A DNA stretch of 64,000 bases from Pseudomonas sp. Irchel s3b2 (GTDB lineage Bacteria > Pseudomonadota > Gammaproteobacteria > Pseudomonadales > Pseudomonadaceae), in assembly GCF_900187445.1 (NCBI RefSeq), contig NZ_FYEB01000003.1, positions 124,001 to 188,000 of the forward strand, given 5' to 3'. A program made the position numbers and the translations under genes. Below the pieces are notes generated by a model. That model saw only the letters and a program-made list of their open reading frames with translations. It did not search any database and was not told the DNA's origin. Below, one piece after another: positions 61,692 to 64,000 of this stretch. Numbering within the stretch: position 1 is the first letter of the stretch; each line of letters starts with the position of its first letter.

Positions 61692-62108
61692 ATGTTGACG
61701 CATCCGTTTGTAGATATTCCATATGAGCCACAGCTCTCCTATATTCTTGCCGGGATATCAATCTATGACCGAGAAGAAACGCTCGGCGAGGCTTTGTGGG
61801 TTTACAACCCTAACAAGCAAGATGAGCGAGAAGAGATAATAAAAAAATTCATAATTCCGGATTTTGACTATTTAACCTATCGGCACAGATTCGTAATTTT
61901 TAAAATGCTTGAGGGGGTTTTACAGCAACCAAATTTTGATTTTTCTGCACAGTTTGAAAGCGATTATGATGAGTACAGCGCACTCGCTTGGGATGAAACA
62001 GAAATAGACAATCCTCGTGGTTTTTTTGAAGATATATATCGATTGGCAAGCGAGGCGTGGAAAGAAGATATCGATAAGGCCGGCCTTGAGGATCAAGCAA
62101 CTTGGTGA
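61692..62108 (+). CDS. Probable immunity protein for the Rhs toxin
   Basis: A 138-residue acidic protein of no family I recognise. It starts 2 bases after the rhs stop, with GAGAGG 11 bases before the ATG. It is AT-rich like the toxin tip and unlike the Rhs core, which fits a toxin-immunity cassette swapped as a unit. It is rich in Tyr, Asp and Glu (F-E-S-D-Y-D-E-Y-S-A-L-A-W-D-E-T-E-I-D), as expected for binding a basic nuclease tip. No signal peptide or membrane segment, so it would act in the cytosol. Confidence 0.72.
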   Translation: MLTHPFVDIPYEPQLSYILAGISIYDREETLGEALWVYNPNKQDEREEIIKKFIIPDFDYLTYRHRFVIFKMLEGVLQQPNFDFSAQFESDYDEYSALAWDETEIDNPRGFFEDIYRLASEAWKEDIDKAGLEDQATW

Positions 62109-62149
62109 AGGGGGTTGGAGGTGGTTTGACTTTTTTCTTTGTTTAGAGG

Positions 62150-62800
62150 GTGGTTTTGTCTGTGTTGAAAGTGATTGAAGAAGAAAAGAGTAAAGCATTG
62201 CGTGAGCGAATGGATGGCGCGGGATGTGTTTTCAGATTCTTGGTCCTTGGGTCTGAGCCAACTGCTCTAGTTGACGAAGGCACTCATCGACAGGCCTTGA
62301 TTGCACTTCACGGAGTGCTGATGAAGGAGGTTCTGGAGTGGCACGGAAATCTCATCAAGGATCCAAAGTATAAAGAACTTCCTGAGCCGCTGATTAGTTG
62401 GGATTTAGAGAGTGCCACAGCTACTCCACTAAGTCGGAAGGAGGTGCAGAGCCTGACGTTGACCGATAATACCGATATTTTTGAAGAGTTAGTGCTTTAC
62501 GCTTGTTTTATAAACCCCCCGTATCGTGCTCAATTTAAAAGGGGGGAACAGGAGGCCAAGGAGGTCTTTCACGAATGGTGCGAAATTCTAGGGTTAAATG
62601 AGCAGGATGATGTTTCAGTATTGAATTGGGTAAAGGAGCTTAGTTCGGGGCTGCATGTTGATGAGGCCTCCACTTCAAGTGTAGAACCATGGAGTGATTA
62701 CTTTGATATGGGATTGGAATGGTGGGGTGTCTGGTGTCTTACGATCTGGAATCCCAAGCGTCGAACTCTAAGTGCATTGATCGCCAGTACTACGGACTGA
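62150..62800 (+). CDS. Hypothetical protein downstream of the Rhs cassette
   Basis: A 216-residue cytosolic protein of no recognised family. The middle has L-I-A-L-H-G-V-L-M-K-E-V-L-E-W-H-G and the end is Trp-rich (L-E-W-W-G-V-W-C-L-T-I-W-N-P-K-R-R). The start is unsure: no ATG is near, GTG at 62150, TTG at 62156 and GTG at 62162 are all in frame, and AGAGGG (62145-62150) favours the TTG. It could be a second immunity gene or a remnant of an older Rhs cassette. The frame is open and the codon use is plausible, so I keep it. Confidence 0.6.
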   Translation: MVLSVLKVIEEEKSKALRERMDGAGCVFRFLVLGSEPTALVDEGTHRQALIALHGVLMKEVLEWHGNLIKDPKYKELPEPLISWDLESATATPLSRKEVQSLTLTDNTDIFEELVLYACFINPPYRAQFKRGEQEAKEVFHEWCEILGLNEQDDVSVLNWVKELSSGLHVDEASTSSVEPWSDYFDMGLEWWGVWCLTIWNPKRRTLSALIASTTD

Positions 62801-63032
62801 TTAGGCATTGTTTCGATTTCTCCTGATGACAGCGGAAATTTCTGGGCAAGGTCGTCGGAAGTTTCCTTCAAATCGTAGCGGTTTCCATGAACTGGTGCGA
62901 AGTGAGATCCATGGATAGTCTTTGGCTGTCGCTGCAAATGCAGTGGCAGGGTGTAGGAACCCTGATTGCTCACCGCGCATCAGCGCTGTCGTTTGATTGC
63001 GGCACTTAATATGTGTCCGTAAGATCGTTCGC

Positions 63033-63110
63033 GGCGGCTGTGCGCGGGACACGCTTCGGCGTGGCTGAGGTTCGTGAGCACTCGGTTTCCTACTCCCGCG
63101 TACGGCTGCC
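63033..63110 (+). ncRNA. Candidate structured RNA upstream of the DUF6124-like gene
   Basis: A nested fold can be drawn by hand: GGCGGC (63033-63038) with GCTGCC (63105-63110, one G-U pair); CGCGGGA (63043-63049) with TCCCGCG (63094-63100); inside, a CACGC-TTCG-GCGTG hairpin (63050-63063) and CTGAG (63065-63069) with CTCGG (63081-63085, one G-U). The UUCG loop is extra stable. As I recall, similar blocks precede DUF3077/DUF6124 genes in many pseudomonads. The wider gap 62801-63168 holds no convincing gene on either strand. Confidence 0.55.
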
Positions 63111-63132
63111 ACCCAAGTCTGTAGGAGGACTG

Positions 63133-63165
63133 TTGGCAGTTCATATTTACTGCTCACGAGTATAA
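63133..63165 (+). other. Possible 10-codon leader ORF
   Basis: AGGAGG at 63123-63128 is followed 4 bases later by TTG, ten codons (reading M-A-V-H-I-Y-C-S-R-V) and TAA at 63163-63165, three bases before the ATG of the next gene, in the same frame. It is either a leader peptide that couples translation or the old N-terminus of that gene cut by a stop. Confidence 0.35.
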
Positions 63166-63168
63166 AAA

Positions 63169-63492
63169 ATGAAAAGTCTTCACCCCGATCCACCCTACGA
63201 AAAACCAATCCCCCATCCCGACAACCGCTTCATGGCCCTAACCGGCAACTGCACCGACATGCCCACGCTGTTCGTCGATACCCACGCGCCGCTCGATGTT
63301 TTATACGATGCCGCCAGCTATCGAATTCGCGCCGTCACCCAGGTGCTTGAGAACATGTCGATGCGCGGTTCAGTCGAGTGTGAGTCCTTCATTCTCAGTG
63401 ACTTTGCCTTGCTCTGCGCCATTCCATTGCGCGATGGGTGTGATGTGCTGGATGTGATTGGGCGGCGGTTGCGGGCTCGGCCTTCGGAGTAA
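63169..63492 (+). CDS. Small DUF6124-like protein (DUF3077-related)
   Basis: A 107-residue cytosolic protein of a Pseudomonas-specific type. The N-terminus is Pro-rich (H-P-D-P-P-Y-E-K-P-I-P-H-P-D-N), then F-V-D-T-H-A-P-L-D-V-L-Y-D-A-A-S-Y-R-I and a final S-D-F-A-L-L-C-A-I-P-L-R-D-G-C-D-V-L-D-V-I. No ribosome site precedes the ATG directly; the AGGAGG is 40 bases upstream. Function unknown. It sits between the structured RNA block and a BIME. Confidence 0.65.
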   Translation: MKSLHPDPPYEKPIPHPDNRFMALTGNCTDMPTLFVDTHAPLDVLYDAASYRIRAVTQVLENMSMRGSVECESFILSDFALLCAIPLRDGCDVLDVIGRRLRARPSE

Positions 63493-63502
63493 GACTGCTG
63501 AA

Positions 63503-63639
63503 AGATCGTTCCCACGCTCTGCGTGGGAATGCAGCCCGTGACGCACTGCGTCACATCGGTGTCTGGCTCCACAGCGGTGGTGTGGCTGGAACGCGGAGCG
63601 TCCCTTGAGGCATTCCCACGCGGAGCGTGGGAACGATCA
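63503..63639. repeat. BIME with an extra central segment
   Basis: AGATCGTTCCCACGC at 63503 and its complement ending near 63638 form the outer arms. GTGACGCACTGCGTCAC and GGAACGCGGAGCGTCCC-type hairpins lie inside. About 30 bases in the middle (63560-63590) have no match in the other BIMEs. Confidence 0.82.
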
Positions 63640-63731
63640 CCGTGTAGAGCATCAGGATTGCCCGCTCAGCCACCAACCCCTGACGTTCTGCGCCGTACAA
63701 GGTAAACTTCCCGGCCTTCGCAGGAGCAATC

Positions 63732-64000
63732 ATGAATTATCGTCACGCCTTCCATGCCGGCAATCACGCCGATGTGTTCAAACACCTGACTTTGACCCGC
63801 CTCATCGCCCTGATGTCGCGCAAGGAGCAGCCGTTTGCCTATCTCGACACTCACGCCGGCATTGGTCTGTATGACCTGCAGGGCGATCAGGCCAGTCGTA
63901 CCGGTGAGTACCTGGAAGGGATCGCGCGGTTGTGGGATCAGCCGGATTTGCCGGCGTTGACCGCCGATTACATGAAGGTGCTGCACGACATGAACCCGGA
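63732..64000 (+). CDS. rlmJ: 23S rRNA A2030 N6-methyltransferase, N-terminal part
   Basis: The gene runs off the right edge after 89 codons. The start is fixed by AGGAG 5-6 bases before the ATG. The N-terminus M-N-Y-R-H-A-F-H-A-G-N-H-A-D-V-F-K-H is the hallmark of RlmJ, which methylates A2030 of 23S rRNA with SAM. Y-L-D-T-H-A-G-I-G-L-Y-D-L (about 41-53) is the SAM-binding motif. The rest is outside the window. Confidence 0.92.
   Translation, partial: MNYRHAFHAGNHADVFKHLTLTRLIALMSRKEQPFAYLDTHAGIGLYDLQGDQASRTGEYLEGIARLWDQPDLPALTADYMKVLHDMNP

Noticed and set aside
62801..63208. 135-codon minus-strand frame
   Set aside because: It overlaps the structured RNA block and the start of the next gene, and its low-complexity, Arg-rich reading looks non-coding.

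Overview
The window reads as a chromosome segment of a fluorescent Pseudomonas. The core gene order is the usual pseudomonad one: a damX-like SPOR gene, gltB, gltD, hemE, an MFS transporter with a divergent LysR gene, then (after an insertion) parA, selO, mscK, a K+/H+ antiporter and an acyl-CoA dehydrogenase. Coding GC is high, genes are tightly packed, and pseudomonad-type REP/BIME palindromes occur in eight intergenic gaps. No tRNA, rRNA, CRISPR array or prophage was seen.

Layout. 1-10160: end of a SPOR-domain gene, the glutamate synthase operon gltBD, hemE with a bidirectional terminator, an MFS exporter and its divergent LysR regulator. 10160-13570: a disturbed, AT-richer patch. It holds a complete IS2-like IS3-family element with a 5-bp target duplication (CACTA), two secreted-protein genes (one DUF4822), and a decayed second copy of the lysR 3' end. 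13595-31748: one 18-kb minus-strand operon of 20 genes for an aryl polyene (APE) pigment lipid. It encodes type II ketosynthases, a chain-length factor, two ACPs, a ketoreductase, dehydratases, an aryl-ACP ligase fused to a hotdog dehydratase, an ammonia-lyase, a methyltransferase, a halogenase-like flavoprotein, acyl- and glycosyltransferases, and LolA/MMPL/lipoprotein export parts. Almost every junction is a 1-25 bp overlap, so translation is probably coupled throughout.

32111-47744: an orphan ParA-type ATPase, trxC, a HigBA-type toxin-antitoxin pair with a dyad operator, selO (TTG start), nhaP2-mscK, two chemoreceptors flanking a zapB/zapA-like pair, and an acyl-CoA dehydrogenase. 47971-53870: divergent putA and putP for proline use, with five GTTGCA boxes between them that fit PutA autoregulation.

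54152-62800: an orphan type VI secretion module: vgrG, a DUF4123 adaptor, a 1597-residue Rhs effector whose AT-rich C-terminal tip follows a DPLGL cleavage-type motif and resembles RNase A-like CdiA toxins, then a likely immunity gene and an unknown gene. 62801-63492: a non-coding block with a well-formed multibranched RNA fold and a possible leader peptide ahead of a small DUF6124-like gene. The window ends inside rlmJ.

The most noteworthy items are the APE operon with its unusual content (ligase-dehydratase fusion, halogenase-like enzyme, CPA2-type membrane protein), the Rhs toxin/immunity tip, the candidate structured RNA near 63033-63110, and the lysR 3'-end duplication around the IS2-like patch.
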